From: Symbiodinium sp. CCMP2592
Taxonomy: Eukaryota; Sar; Dinophyceae; Suessiales; Symbiodiniaceae
Reading direction: 5' to 3'
DNA length: 64,000 bases
Assembly (NCBI GenBank): GCA_905221615.1
Contig: CAJNDT010004957.1
Location: 528,952 to 592,951, forward strand
Below the pieces are notes generated by a model, which made no database searches, was not told where the DNA came from, and saw nothing but the letters and a program-made list of their open reading frames with translations. Below, piece after piece: positions 34,522 to 44,791 of the stretch; position 1 is the first letter of the stretch; the number at the start of each line of letters is the position of its first letter. Both the position numbers and the translations under genes were made by a program.

Positions 34522-35179
34522 GTACCTGACCCACATTTCGTGGTTCCGTCACGTTAACCGGTACTCCGAAATACAGCCCCTCTTAGAGGTGGCCGAATTT
34601 CCTTAAGACCAAAAAAATTTCATCTTGCATCATCTGGCAGTCACTTTGTGACAACTCCGACACCAGGTCTTTGGACCTCGAGGGGATTCGTCAGCAGCTC
34701 CAGCGGATGATGTATTCGTCCCATGCTGCACATGTCTTGCGACTTGTATCCACGCCATCATTCAAGGCTTGCTGGATCGTCGCCATTTTATAATGCATGT
34801 CGCGACTTTAAACTGCGCGCTAAAAGAATTAATCTGCTTCCGTATCTTCCGCTTTACGGTAGTAGAAAGCCTATGAGCCCCGAGCCACAATCCAGCCGCC
34901 TTTACGGCAGGCCACACAGCACCAAGCTTCCGTGCATGTTTGCGCCTCAGACTGACGCTTCGGCGAGGGGGGTGTAATTTGTGCACGTGTGAAGTAGCAT
35001 GTTGTGTGTACTGCATTGTGGCACAAGTGCTCTAACAGGAAAAGGTGCGTAGTTACCGCATGGTACAAGCTGCTTGTTATCACTTGGACGGACATATACA
35101 ACAGTGCGTGTGTGCAGTGGTTTACAACAACTATAACCCTAAACCCAAAAAGCTGAATGTCACAAAACCCTGAACCTTA

Positions 35180-35460
35180 AGTGGGTTGTTAGAAACCCTA
35201 AACCTGAGCCCCAAACCCCAAACCCTAAACCTTAAACCCTAAACCCTAAACCCTAAACCCCAAACCCTAAACCTTAAACCCTAAACCCTAAACCCTAAAC
35301 CCTAAACCCCAAACCCTAAACCTTAAGTAAGCCCTTGAGGGTTCAGGTTTGTTGCTGGAGGCTCAGGTCTCTCTAATGTAGGAACCTTTATTTCAGACAC
35401 CTTGGGGCCTTTTCTTAGGGTTCCTTTAAAGGGGTCTATAAGGGTTACTATAAGGGATCT
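35180..35460 (+). repeat. dispersed repeat copy with a CCCTAAA array (35212-35327)
   Basis: CCCTAAA/CCTTAAA units are followed by a unique block (GGTTCAGGTTTGTTGCTGG, GTAGGAACCTTTATTT). The same arrangement recurs at 42735-42920 in the same orientation at high identity. Confidence 0.7.
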
Positions 35461-35567
35461 AGAAGGATACTATTATAATGTAGGAACCTTTATTTAAGAC
35501 ACCTTGGGGGCCTTTATTGGGGATCTATAAGGGTTCCTCTAAAGGGTACTATAAGGGCTTGGGGGTT

Positions 35568-35677
35568 TAATTTAGGAACCTGATTAAGAAACCTTGGGCC
35601 TTTATTAGGGCTTCTTATATGAATCCGACTATTTTGGGGTTGTAGGCCCAGGGTTTCTAAATCAGGTTCCTGCATTA
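35568..35677. repeat. foldback element, TAATGTAGGAACCTGATTAAG family
   Basis: Ends read TAATTTAGGAACCTGATTAA and, inverted, ATCAGGTTCCTGCATTA. Related copies are at 43129-43238 and 61646-61860. Confidence 0.72.
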
Positions 35678-36212
35678 AATTAAACCCTTCCCTAGCCTAT
35701 CCATCACCAGAGTGGCAAAAGCCCGAAAAGGAGCCATCAATCCCAAAGCACTTAGCCCGTGCCCAAGAAACTGCAAGAGGCCGAAACCCCACAATCCCAC
35801 ACTCCCCAAGCCTGAATTCCGAGAAAAAGGGCGCAAAATCCTGAGCCGTTTCATAAAGAATCAGTGGAGTGAACAGGCTAAGTAGAGTTGCACGTACTCT
35901 ACTTTGGGGCTATCCGATGATATGACCCTGAACTCATGACTTTTACCAACCCTATTAAACCCCACTTCTCGGTAGCCAGCATAGATGACTATCAAACAAC
36001 TGCCTACGTCGTCGGACCCCTAAACGAACCAATATCAGAATCACACCCCATGCACCTTTACAGAGGCCCTACGAAACCCGTACACAGTACAGAAGCCCCC
36101 AGACTTCCAAAAGACCCTTAAACTTTCCGGAATTCACCTCAAAACACATTAGGGATCATACTAAAACTTGATGTGTCTGTGTGTATGTATGTATATACAT
36201 AAGAATATGTGA

Positions 36213-36217
<5 letters not shown>

Positions 36218-36258
<41 letters not shown>
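36218..36258. repeat. AT dinucleotide tract
   Basis: A run of about 20 TA units; a second tract lies at 36517-36546. Confidence 0.9.
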
Positions 36259-36261
<3 letters not shown>

Positions 36262-36399
36262 CCACTGCGTTTATTTATTGCTTGGGCTAATTACGCTATC
36301 TCGAAGCGGTGCCCCTATCTCGTTTCATCATGTTAAGTACTGGCAGAAAAAGTCGATCTCGTTCAAGTATCGTTAGTACTAGATATACTTGATCTCGTT

Positions 36400-36513
36400 T
36401 GAAGCGGTGCCCCTATCTCGTTCCCCTAGTAGGGCTAGTTCCGACAACAAAAATACTGCACGGAGGTATCTCGTTTCAAACTACTGTAGTATAAACGCAA
36501 ATAAAAGCCGTCG

Positions 36514-36550
<37 letters not shown>

Positions 36551-37459
36551 TTATATTTATATAAAGATCTGATCTTCATTATGATAGATGTTGCAAGGTC
36601 TGGGCCCTGCAAACTCTCCTAGGGAAAGCTCTTGGTGGGGCCTCTCGGGCTTCCAAGTCGTCGCGGAGGTCGTGGAGTTGCCGCTGCATGACCTTCGGGG
36701 TTGAGGGTTTAGGGTTTAGCGACCCTTTTTGCCGCCGGTTTAGGGTTTAGGGTTTAGGGGTTTAGGGTTTAGGGGCCGCAGGCCTCGTTGTCCAGCAGTC
36801 CGGTTACAGCAAGAGCCCCTCTTTCCCCCGCTTCTTCAAAGCAAGGAGAGGAGTCGAGCTGAGACCACAAATTCTGATACGACACTACCTTACTTTACTG
36901 ACCTAAACCCTAGACCGGATTAGTGTACTTAAGCCAGGGCTCCATACTAATTTAAGCTGGAATTCTAAACAAAACCATACCCGTAGGCTCCACAGCGGTT
37001 CGTTTTTGGGAAGACCCTTGTTGGAATCTAAATATGAACCCCAAAAGGAACTACTACGGAGCCTCTAGGTAACCAAGGGCACTATCACGCGTACCATAAG
37101 GGGTACCAGAAGGCGGTACTGCAAGGGCTGCTATTGCTACTATGGTGTACCACAACCCTCTTGGCCTGCTGCGATAACTAAACCCTTGCTTGCATCCAGG
37201 ACTCCTGAGGGTGTTGCAAAAACAACTCAACCCTAACCCCTAAACGCTTAACCCCTTTTACGTCTGCATGATCTGGGTCTTTTTAATACTCACACTGGGA
37301 CAAGCCTGGCAAGGTCTGCAGCAATACTGGGTCTGAACTCGTTGACAGGCTTACCCGACCGGTGTCGTCACGTCCAGTAAGCCAAGCTCTCAAGCACAAT
37401 GGGCGTACAAGGACAACCACAGCTGACACCCATGTCTCAACATCATGTTGACATCAGTC
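36400..37459. other. non-coding stretch with TTTAGGG array and foldback element
   Basis: It contains the second AT tract (36517-36546), a TTTAGGG array at about 36703-36772 and an imperfect foldback at 36975-37074 (CCATACCCGTAGGCTCC against GGAGCCTCTAGGTAACC). No exon is supported. Confidence 0.5.
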
Positions 37460-37755
37460 GTTTGACCTGATTTTGTTGCCTGGCTTCTTCTTCTTTCCTG
37501 AGACGAGCTGCTCTCGGACTGGGCCCTGCAAGCATTCCCAGGCTTCTGCGGCTGCTGCTCCCTCCTTTGCCCGCTCAGACAGCTCCGGCGGAGCCTTCTT
37601 CGAACGAGCAGCCTGCTTTTGCTGGAGCTGTCACAAATCGGCCCATAATCGGTCGACCCTGTCACGGGTCGCCTCATCGGCACAAGACGCCGGGGCCGCG
37701 TTTATGGCTCGAGCGAACCTCTCGGCGCTGCGGGATTTGCTGGGCATCCCTTTCT
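37460..37755 (-). pseudogene. coding-like charged segment with one in-frame TGA
   Basis: The minus frame opens MPSKSRSAERFARAINAAP and, after a TGA near 37630, continues as KQAARSKKAPPELSERAKEG and EAWECLQGPVREQL. Codon use is GC-rich and alanine/charged as in an exon. No family is recognised. It could be a decayed exon or a gene read with the stop removed by splicing. Confidence 0.3.
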
Positions 37756-38359
37756 GATCCGGGTTTCCTGTCGCCCACTCGCACGCAGCAGCCACAGCTT
37801 CATGAGGTCCCTCATCCGGGTTTAAGGTTTAAGGCTTGGTTCCTTCGCAACTGCACTGGCTGCGGGCGGCTTTCACTACTGCCTCTGGCGGATTGAAATC
37901 TGAAGGTTGGCCCCAAGGCTTTGCTGGGCAACTCCGAATCCTTCATGATCAGAGTAGGGGCCTTGTTTCTATTCAGTTCTATTTTCTAAGGGATGAGTGG
38001 ACATTGTGACTATGGCAAATTCAATGTTCAGACCTCTCTATTAGCAACGAACGTCAAAGCAAAGGGCACGAGAAAATTGAGCAGTGTAGCCCGTCTCGCA
38101 AATGGGTACTGTGGCAGCATGCGAGCGCTTCAGGATTTTGTAAGTTATCGGCTTACCGTTGAGGTCTCATTCTGAGGAACTTCTGTTAACTACATCATGA
38201 TATCACGGCCTCCCGCAGTCTCTACAGACAAAGTTCAAACGCGCAAACCATACCGCTCCAAGCAAGTGCACTGTGTGCATTGGGCACGCGGGTACATATA
38301 CATGCAGGCATTCATGGTTGCGTGCGCGGAAGTACAGTAAGTGCGAATTTGAAAGAAAA

Positions 38360-38468
38360 CCATAGCCATAGGCTCCATAATAGTTCCTTTTGGGGATTAC
38401 CTTTTAGGAATCTCAATATTTCGAACCCAAAAAACGAACCATGATGGAGCCTCTAGGTGATGGCTATG
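38360..38468. repeat. foldback element, CATAGCCATAGGCTCC ends
   Basis: The left end ACCATAGCCATAGGCTCCAT and the right end GGAGCCTCTAGGTGATGGCTATG are imperfect inverted copies, with inner CCTTTTGGGG and CCCAAAAAACG also facing each other. Confidence 0.65.
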
Positions 38469-38860
38469 ATCGCGACCCTGCACAGCATTTGCACATGCCT
38501 AGCTGAAGAGAAAACACTCACGGCCTCAATGGCTTTCTCCGTCTCCGTTTTGATCACCTTGCAGAAGCCCCCGAAACCCTACACCCCTAAACCCTGCCAT
38601 TAACGAGAAAACCCTAAGCCTTAAACACCGAAAGTGAACCAACAGCACTTCGGCGGGTGTTTGCATTCGGCCTTGCTTCATAGTTCTATAGGACTTGGTT
38701 TGCGAGGTTTTGAGTTCAGCCTAGGGGCCCTTTGGTTAATTTAAGGGGGGTCGGTCCAGAAACCCTACACCTTAAATCCCCCAAACTTGTAAGGGTGATA
38801 CAATGGTCCTACAACCTATTCCAGAGCCAGCGCACCATCGGAGAAATGGGAAGGGGGGAG

Positions 38861-38969
38861 CCCGGAGCCCCCAAAACCCCTTAATTAAGGAATATACCTT
38901 AAATTATAATAGGATCCCTTATATGATTTAAGGTATATTCCTTAATTAAGGGGTTTTGGAGGCTCTGGG
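38861..38969. repeat. near-perfect 109-bp palindrome
   Basis: Two arms of about 48 bp run from CCCGGAGCC through CCAAAACCCCTTAATTAAGG and AATATACCTTAAAT to a short AT-rich spacer, then the inverted copy. Only a few mismatches occur near the outer ends. Confidence 0.8.
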
Positions 38970-39200
38970 AGGGCAGGCTTTGAGAAATAGTAGAAGGTCT
39001 TCGAGGGTTATGGCACAGTATGACTGGCTGTTATCGCTGAATCGTATGACCTCTACAGTGTGCCCGTTTCTGCCGGTTATCGACAATGGTAGGGTTCTCG
39101 CCGGTCGTCGCCAGTCTGATTTGTACAGTACCGGTTGACAGTGGCCTTGAACACAAATTGTGGTGGCAGGCCACACAGCCTCAAACCATACATCAAACAG
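38970..39200 (-). other. weak exon-like segment
   Basis: The minus frame reads CVQGHCQPVLYKSDWRRP and NGHTVEVIRFSDNSQSYCAI, which looks natural, but no splice partner was found and its end runs into the palindrome. Low confidence. Confidence 0.2.
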
Positions 39201-40915
39201 CCTTGGATTCTGACGAGCGGCCAAAAGGGGGTTTAAGATTCTTGAGGTATGGATTCCTTAATATGAACCCTATTATGGGAACTCTAATCCCAACTAAACC
39301 ATCACAGGCTAAAAACCCCTTTCGGCCTCCTTTGACATTCCACCTGAGCCCTGTTCATAGCCGCGGCCGGGTTTCAGGGCTTTGGAAGTTTAGCGGCCTG
39401 CGGAATTCAGAGGCGTTCTGACGCGCCAGGGTGTAAGATCCCCCGCGCCATCTCTGAAAACAAGGTGGTTCTTAGGATCAGGATCACGCCATGATAGCGT
39501 GACTGGCTGGGGTTGGTGCTGCTCTTCGTAGTGGGGCACGTTTTGTTCGATCATTGCTTGATGTCTCGTTTCATAAGTGGTGGAGTGTCTTCTTGTACTG
39601 GAAATGACCCGTCGTGAAGTGCTATGGCTATGGTTGCGACCACGAACACATGCAAGTTATTATCATGAACACGGCTGGCCGCAAAATTCACGTATCAGTG
39701 GCAGTACAGCCACCTCTTACCGGCGACTTTAATGCAACCGACGCGGAGTCGTCACACACCCCCTTTAAGGAACCCTTATAAATCCGTGTAAGGAGCCCTT
39801 ATAGATCCCGTTGAGGAAGCCTAAACCCAAAATCGTAAACCCCAAACCCAGCGCATCCCTACACCTTAAACCCTAAACCCCAAAAAGTCCTTAAGCTCAG
39901 CTCGTTCGGGCCTCCAAGGCATCGCAGCGCTCCTGGGCAGCTCTCTTCTGCTCGGAGGCGGCGTCGGCTTTTTGCCTCCGGGTTCACTATATGGGTATTT
40001 TTGTTTTTCTTTTCCGTCTGCTTTAGGGTTTCGAGTTATGGGTATTTCGCTTTTTTGCGTTTAGGGTTTAGAGTTTGAGGCTTAAATTATGTACTTAGGA
40101 ACCTTTAAAGGAACCCTTGAAGGCGGTGTTAGGCGTTGTTTTCCAGCCTGTGTTTTTTGGTGGCTCGGTCAAGAAACTCTTTAAGAAGTTCTTCCAAGGA
40201 TTTTTACACAGGGCTTGGTTATGGTGTTTTATAGGGCTCCCCTAAGGGTTCTATACTGCTGGCTCTCGGGCCATGCAGGTTTTACATCGTTTGGGGCTTG
40301 GGGGATTATTGGCAACTCTAAGGGTTACTACTGCTTGCTTAACATCGGGATTCCCTCTTTACGGAAGGACCATGGCTTTGTAGCCTTAAGGGGTCCCAAG
40401 AAAAGGTTTCAATTTTTTCGGGTTCCTTGAAAAACAGGATTTCTCTACAGGCTTTAACAAGGTCTTGGTAGGTTTCCAGGTTCAACCCTGACCAGGCCTG
40501 TTATTCAGGCTTTAGGGTTTTCTTCGGGCTAGGCGTCTGCATGGGCTCGGTTTACTACAAGGGTTCCCGGGTTCTAGAGGGTTCTATTAGAAGCGGCTTT
40601 TTGGTTTTGCGGTTACGGGCCGTTGGCTTTGGATTTCAGGGTCTGGGGCGGACAATGCCGGCGATGCAGCGACCAGGCACTTCCCGTGTGGTTTCGGTTT
40701 AAGGTTCGAGCTGTTCTGAAGGTGTTGCGGCTCCTGTTTGCGTTGGCAGTTGTACTTGGTTGCACTCGCGGGCTTGTAAGATATACCCTAACCCTAGAAA
40801 CCTAACATCAAACCGGTCTGGCACTACTTGGCCAAGGTATAGGGCTGTGGAATGCTCACGGTTCCAAGTTGCAGGATTTCGTTGGGCTTGACGTTAAGGT
40901 TAAGGGTCTACAAAT

Positions 40916-41023
40916 GGGAGTTTCCGGAAATTAGGTGTGCCTTCTTAGCTTTTGGGGTCCTTATAACAAGGATCCTACTATTTAGGGTCCTATAACAGGG
41001 TCCCCTAATTTTCAGAAACTCCC
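40916..41023. repeat. foldback element, GGGAGTTTCCGGAAATTAG ends
   Basis: The right end CTAATTTTCAGAAACTCCC is the inverted copy with few mismatches. Confidence 0.65.
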
Positions 41024-41143
41024 AAATTTTGGTTTTACTAAGGTTTGTTTGGAGCTTTGATGGTTTAGACCGGGCTCGGGGCTTAAGGGGTTGGTTTCAA
41101 GTCCCAGGGAGGGGTTCCAGATAAGCCCTAATTCCTACACCCC

Positions 41144-41243
41144 ACCTTAACCCTGAATAACCTACCTTTTAAAACTTTTTAGGCTTCTTTATAATGAGTT
41201 CCTTAATATGTCCTTAAAGCGGTAGGTTATTCCGGGTTAAGGT
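41144..41243. repeat. foldback element, ACCTTAACCCTGAATAACCTACC family
   Basis: The right end GGTAGGTTATTCCGGGTTAAGGT is inverted. A second copy lies at 61384-61471. Confidence 0.7.
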
Positions 41244-41282
41244 AATGCCTGAACCCTAAACCTAATCCAAAAGATCTCTAAT

Positions 41283-41519
41283 CAAACCTTAATCTCCAAA
41301 CCCTAAACCCTAATCCCCAAAACCCTTGTCCCTAAACCCTTTTCACACCTGGAGTACGCATGTCCCTAAACCCTAGACCCTAATCCCTAAACCCTTATCC
41401 CTAAACCCTAATCCCTAAACCCATAATCCTAAACCTTCATCCCTAAACCCTAAACCCTGATCCCCAAACCCATAATCTCAGACCTTAATCCCTAAACCCT
41501 AATCCCTAAACCCCAGACC
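41283..41519. repeat. CCCTAAA/CCCTAATC interstitial array
   Basis: Degenerate telomere-type units over about 240 bp. It is interstitial, since ordinary sequence continues on both sides. Confidence 0.7.
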
Positions 41520-41525
41520 CCACAA

Positions 41526-42640
41526 GGATGTTGCAGAGCTTTCGTCTCCAGGGGATCTCTCGCTGCCGAGATGAAAGGCGCTCATGCACCCGAAACAAAT
41601 GGTCCTAGTAGTAATAACTATGAAAAGAATATATAATTGTAGTAATAGTGCTAATACTCAATAATAATAGTACTAGTAGGAATAGTAACAACTATAATAA
41701 TACTGATAATAAGAAAAATTGCTAATACTTGTAATACTGGTACTTGAGAGCCACACGGGCAAGAATGTGATCAAAACGCGAGCTCGGAATATGATAGGCT
41801 GAGAGGGAGAAGAACTGCGACAGTTGAAAAGGAGCTCGACATTTGGGAGAGAAAGAAGGGAAAGAAAACACCCCTGTAATGCCACTAGACCACTCGTTCA
41901 AGGGCTTTCGCACCCTTTAGCCGAAGGCTCTTGAACGATGCCCCCCCAAACTGCATCTGGCCTGTAGACCTCGACGTCCGATTGAAGGGATGCTAGCTCC
42001 TCGGGTTCAACTGAAGAGGGTGGGGATTGCATGGCTTGGGTTTGGGGTTTCGCAACGTGGAGGCTTCGATGCTCACTCTCGCACAGGGCAAGCAAGGCTT
42101 CAATGCAAACTGTCTCACAACGCTAGGATGAAATCCCTAAGCAAACACCACTCGCCATAGGACCGAAGGGCATGCCCAAACTCAAAAACGGATCAAACAC
42201 CCATATAGCTGTGTCACCGCGATCCGACTCTCCACAATTAACACACACGTCTTCAAGTGGAGAGAAAAGCGCAATCAAAACACAACTTGAACGCCAATGG
42301 AGGGTCGGAGGGAATACTTAAATGAGGTGGAGACGACTCGTCAAAGGATTACACCCTGCGATTCTACGCTTTATCCCTATCCCCTTCACAAAAACAACCC
42401 AGTATGATACACGATATACTACATTTATAGACAGGTCGTGTCACAGAAAAGTAATATGCATATATATATATATATAGTAGAGAGAGAGAGAGAGAGTTTA
42501 CTTAATACTACAGTTTAACGTTAATACCCCTCAGATAAAGGCTCCTCCTTGGCCGAGCGGAGCTCGGCTTCCGTGGCTTTGGCAGCGGCCGAAGCTTCGC
42601 CCACCTCGGCGGGAAGAAACGTCATGTGTAATGTAGGAGC
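41526..42640. other. non-coding stretch
   Basis: It contains an AT-rich ATA-type tract (about 41610-41720), a short AT tract and AG tract at 42460-42498, and no supported exon. Confidence 0.4.
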
Positions 42641-42734
42641 CTTAAGTGGGAAATGGGATCTATAAGGGTTCCTTTAAAGGGTACTATAAGGGTACCATGA
42701 GGGTTTGGGGGGGTGTAATGTAGGAACCTTAAGT

Positions 42735-42920
42735 GGGTTGTTAGAAACCTAAACCTTAGCCGCAAACCCCAAACCCTAAACCCTAAGTAAGCCCTTGAAG
42801 GTTCAGGTTTGTTGCTGGAGGCTCAGGTCTCTCTAATGTAGGAACCTTTATTTAAGACACCTTGGGGCCTTTTCTTAGGGTTCCTTTAAAGGGGTCTATA
42901 AGGGTTACTTTAAGGGATCT
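42735..42920 (+). repeat. second copy of the 35180-35460 dispersed repeat
   Basis: Same order of words: GTTAGAAACC, a short CCCTAAA array, GGTTCAGGTTTGTTGCTGG, GTAGGAACCTTTATTTAAG. The array is shorter than in the first copy. Confidence 0.7.
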
Positions 42921-42933
42921 ATAAACATCATTT

Positions 42934-43034
42934 GCGTGGTCGTCAAAACTATGGCCTCTTTTTGGGTACCCCAAATATTAGGTGCCGTATTATAATCAGG
43001 ACCCAAAATGGGACCCGAATATTGACAACCACCC
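42934..43034. repeat. foldback element, GTGGTTGTCA family
   Basis: GTGGTCGTCA at the left faces TGACAACCACCC at the right. Inner TTTTTGGGTACCCC and GGACCCAAAATGGG also mirror each other. A related copy is nested at 61699-61798. Confidence 0.7.
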
Positions 43035-43128
43035 ATGTGATGTAGGAACCTTTATTAAGAAACCATTAGGCCTTTATCAGGGATCTATATGGGTTCCTTT
43101 AAAGGGTACCATAAGGTTTTTGGTGGTT

Positions 43129-43238
43129 TAATGTAGGAGCCTGATTAAGAAACCTTGGGCTTTGTTTAGGGTTCCCTATATGAGTCCTACAATTTTGGGG
43201 TTATAGGCCCAGGATATCTTAATCAGGTTCCTACATTA
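43129..43238. repeat. foldback element, TAATGTAGGAACCTGATTAAG family
   Basis: TAATGTAGGAGCCTGATTAA at the left faces CTTAATCAGGTTCCTACATTA at the right. Confidence 0.75.
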
Positions 43239-43639
43239 GTTCTCGAAATCAGGGTTTCGACTCACACACTCGCACAAAGGCTGCCATGGCTTAAGGCGAT
43301 AGGTCTGCTGAGATTGCTACCCAGGCTTTTGGGTATAGGGGTTTAGGGGTCCTTTTTAGTTTTTGTGCACCCCTTGGGGCTTAGGGCTTGGTAGGGCTTT
43401 ATGGAGGTTTCTTATGTGGATTCCATAACATCCAGTGGGTTGTTTTGGGGTCCTTATAGGGGTGCCCTACTCTCTTGGGGACTTACCAAGGGACCCAGAC
43501 TAGAGAACTACTCCCGTGACTCTACTGACTGGGATTTAGGGCTTTGGAATTGAAGGTCTATGCGGTTTAGAAAGGGCTCTGGGTTCATGTAGACCCCTTG
43601 CGATTCTGACCCTTGGTATGTTGGGATACTTCGACGGAT

Positions 43640-43835
43640 TCGAGGTTTGGCTAACCCAGCGGTTCCCGAATTCCAAAGTCTGACAAGGACGGCCTTGGGG
43701 GTGCAGCGGTTGCGGGTTTCGGGGGCAGCTCTAGAACAAGCCACTGCTCCCTCAACATGCATGGTGGCATCCCTTAGTGACGGAACACTTCGAATAGTAG
43801 ATGCTGATGTCTGCAAGACCACTGCCTTGAAACAA
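43640..43835 (+). other. weak exon-like segment
   Basis: The plus frame contains MVASLSDGTLRIVDADVCK, which resembles a WD-repeat strand, but it is isolated and no splice partner was found. Confidence 0.2.
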
Positions 43836-43859
43836 GGCAGGGAACCACACAACCGTTAA

Positions 43860-44242
43860 CCCCGAACCGTAACTACAGCCGTATATCCCTGACTACGCGG
43901 CACCCTCGTCTCGAGAGTGGCGGCTGTGCTGCGGCTGTCCTTGCGAAAGACGAGATGAGCAAGAGATAGCGAGAGAGAGAGAGAGAGAGACAGAGAGAGC
44001 CGTATAGGATAATTCGCCTCGGCCCCGGCCGAAGCGGTCAGAGGTTCCTATTCGGATTCTCCTATTCCCCACCTCTTAATCCCCTCCCCACTAACCCCCC
44101 TGGCCACCGCCCCCCCCCCTAAAAAATGGAAACGTGTCGATGAGCCCCAAGGTCCGGCGGTGAATTTTCGCCTTGTCCAGTGGATTTTGGCTTTCTGTAG
44201 GCAGTCTCCCCTCCCCACCTTCTCCCCCTCCCCCCCTCCCCC
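43860..44242. other. GA tract and C-rich target region of L1
   Basis: An AG tract lies at about 43972-43996. From 44080 to 44242 there are long C runs. The L1 insertion site is inside this C-rich sequence, which resumes at 60203. Confidence 0.7.
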
Positions 44243-44490
44243 TGTGCCTATACACCCACAAGGAATACTCCTTGTTAGGAGGTGTATGACCAGTTATTCC
44301 CTAAGGATCAAAGGGCAGCGCCCTGCACACGGACAGTAGTTGTTTTGTCTTGCTACGCAAGGAGAGCTTGTCTTGTCTCAATATGGTAAAACCACTGTGA
44401 GCCAATGGGCAGCGGAATGTATATGTATGAGCATGCAGCCATTGCTGTAGGTACCTGTTAGAGCTACCCCTTTAGAGGTTTATGGTTTCA
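44243..44490 (-). repeat. L1 3' LTR (left copy)
   Basis: It begins TGTGCC and ends GGTTTCA on the plus strand. Compared with the right copy it has five substitutions and one single-base gap, five of these six within the first 55 bp. A hairpin ATACACC...GGTGTAT encloses an inner CTCCT-TGTT-AGGAG stem-loop (44268-44281). Confidence 0.92.
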
Positions 44491-44791
44491 AACAGACACT
44501 AATTTTCTTTTACCGGAAGCATGGCCGCACATTCACACATATACTATTATGCCCACTGTCACAGTTGCGGAGTCTGGACTCATGATGAAAACAGCATATT
44601 ATTTAAGCTAGGTATAGCACTGAAGTACACTGCTGAGGACACTCCTTTTGCACACACTCATGCATGTTGGTCAGAGAGATCGTCTGTACAAGATCATGTC
44701 TGGTGATATTTTCTACATCGAATTATGCAGCCCTTCACTTTGCTCTTGTTAGAGCTTTGTGAGTCACTGTTGTGAAACTCCGAGATTTTCC
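44491..44791 (-). other. L1 3' untranslated region with polypurine tract
   Basis: On the element strand, AAAAGAAAA (about 44502-44512) lies roughly 13 nt before the 3' LTR and is the likely plus-strand primer. No convincing coding sequence. Confidence 0.55.

Larger units (their letters stand above)
30102..34912 (+). repeat. R1 hairpin family with covarying stems (ten copies here)
   Basis: Common form: AGCC, four variable bases, a 3-5-base loop (often TTA), the complement of the four bases, one unpaired A or T, GGC. Copies start at 30102, 31395, 31674 (reverse), 32013, 32173 (outer pairs changed to GCG/CGC), 32712, 33177, 33552, 34110, 34575 and 34894; one of these, 32173, is a variant. Inner stems include CGGC/GCCG, GCCC/GGGC, GCCT/AGGC, CCAC/GTGG, CCCG/CGGG and CCTC/GAGG. 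Two copies lie after the stop codon. Confidence 0.75.
29415..34990 (+). mobile_element. R1 retroelement: right part (accessory modules and 3' region)
   Basis: This continues the R1 frame after the RNase H. It encodes 2OG-oxygenase-like, SGNH-like and Tpt1/KptA-like modules, and R1-type hairpins run through to 34894-34912, beyond the stop at 34521. The right boundary is therefore at least 34912 and I place it near 34990 where element-like sequence fades. No LTR could be paired because the 5' end is outside the window. Confidence 0.75.

Noticed and set aside
35212-35327. CCCTAAA array as a chromosome end
   Set aside because: Ordinary sequence continues on both sides, and several similar short degenerate arrays occur throughout the window.
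36218-36258. Replication origin at the AT tract
   Set aside because: It is a simple dinucleotide repeat with no other supporting signal.
44521-44706. Small plus-strand ORF near the L1 3' LTR
   Set aside because: It lies in the L1 untranslated region on the opposite strand and shows no coding character.
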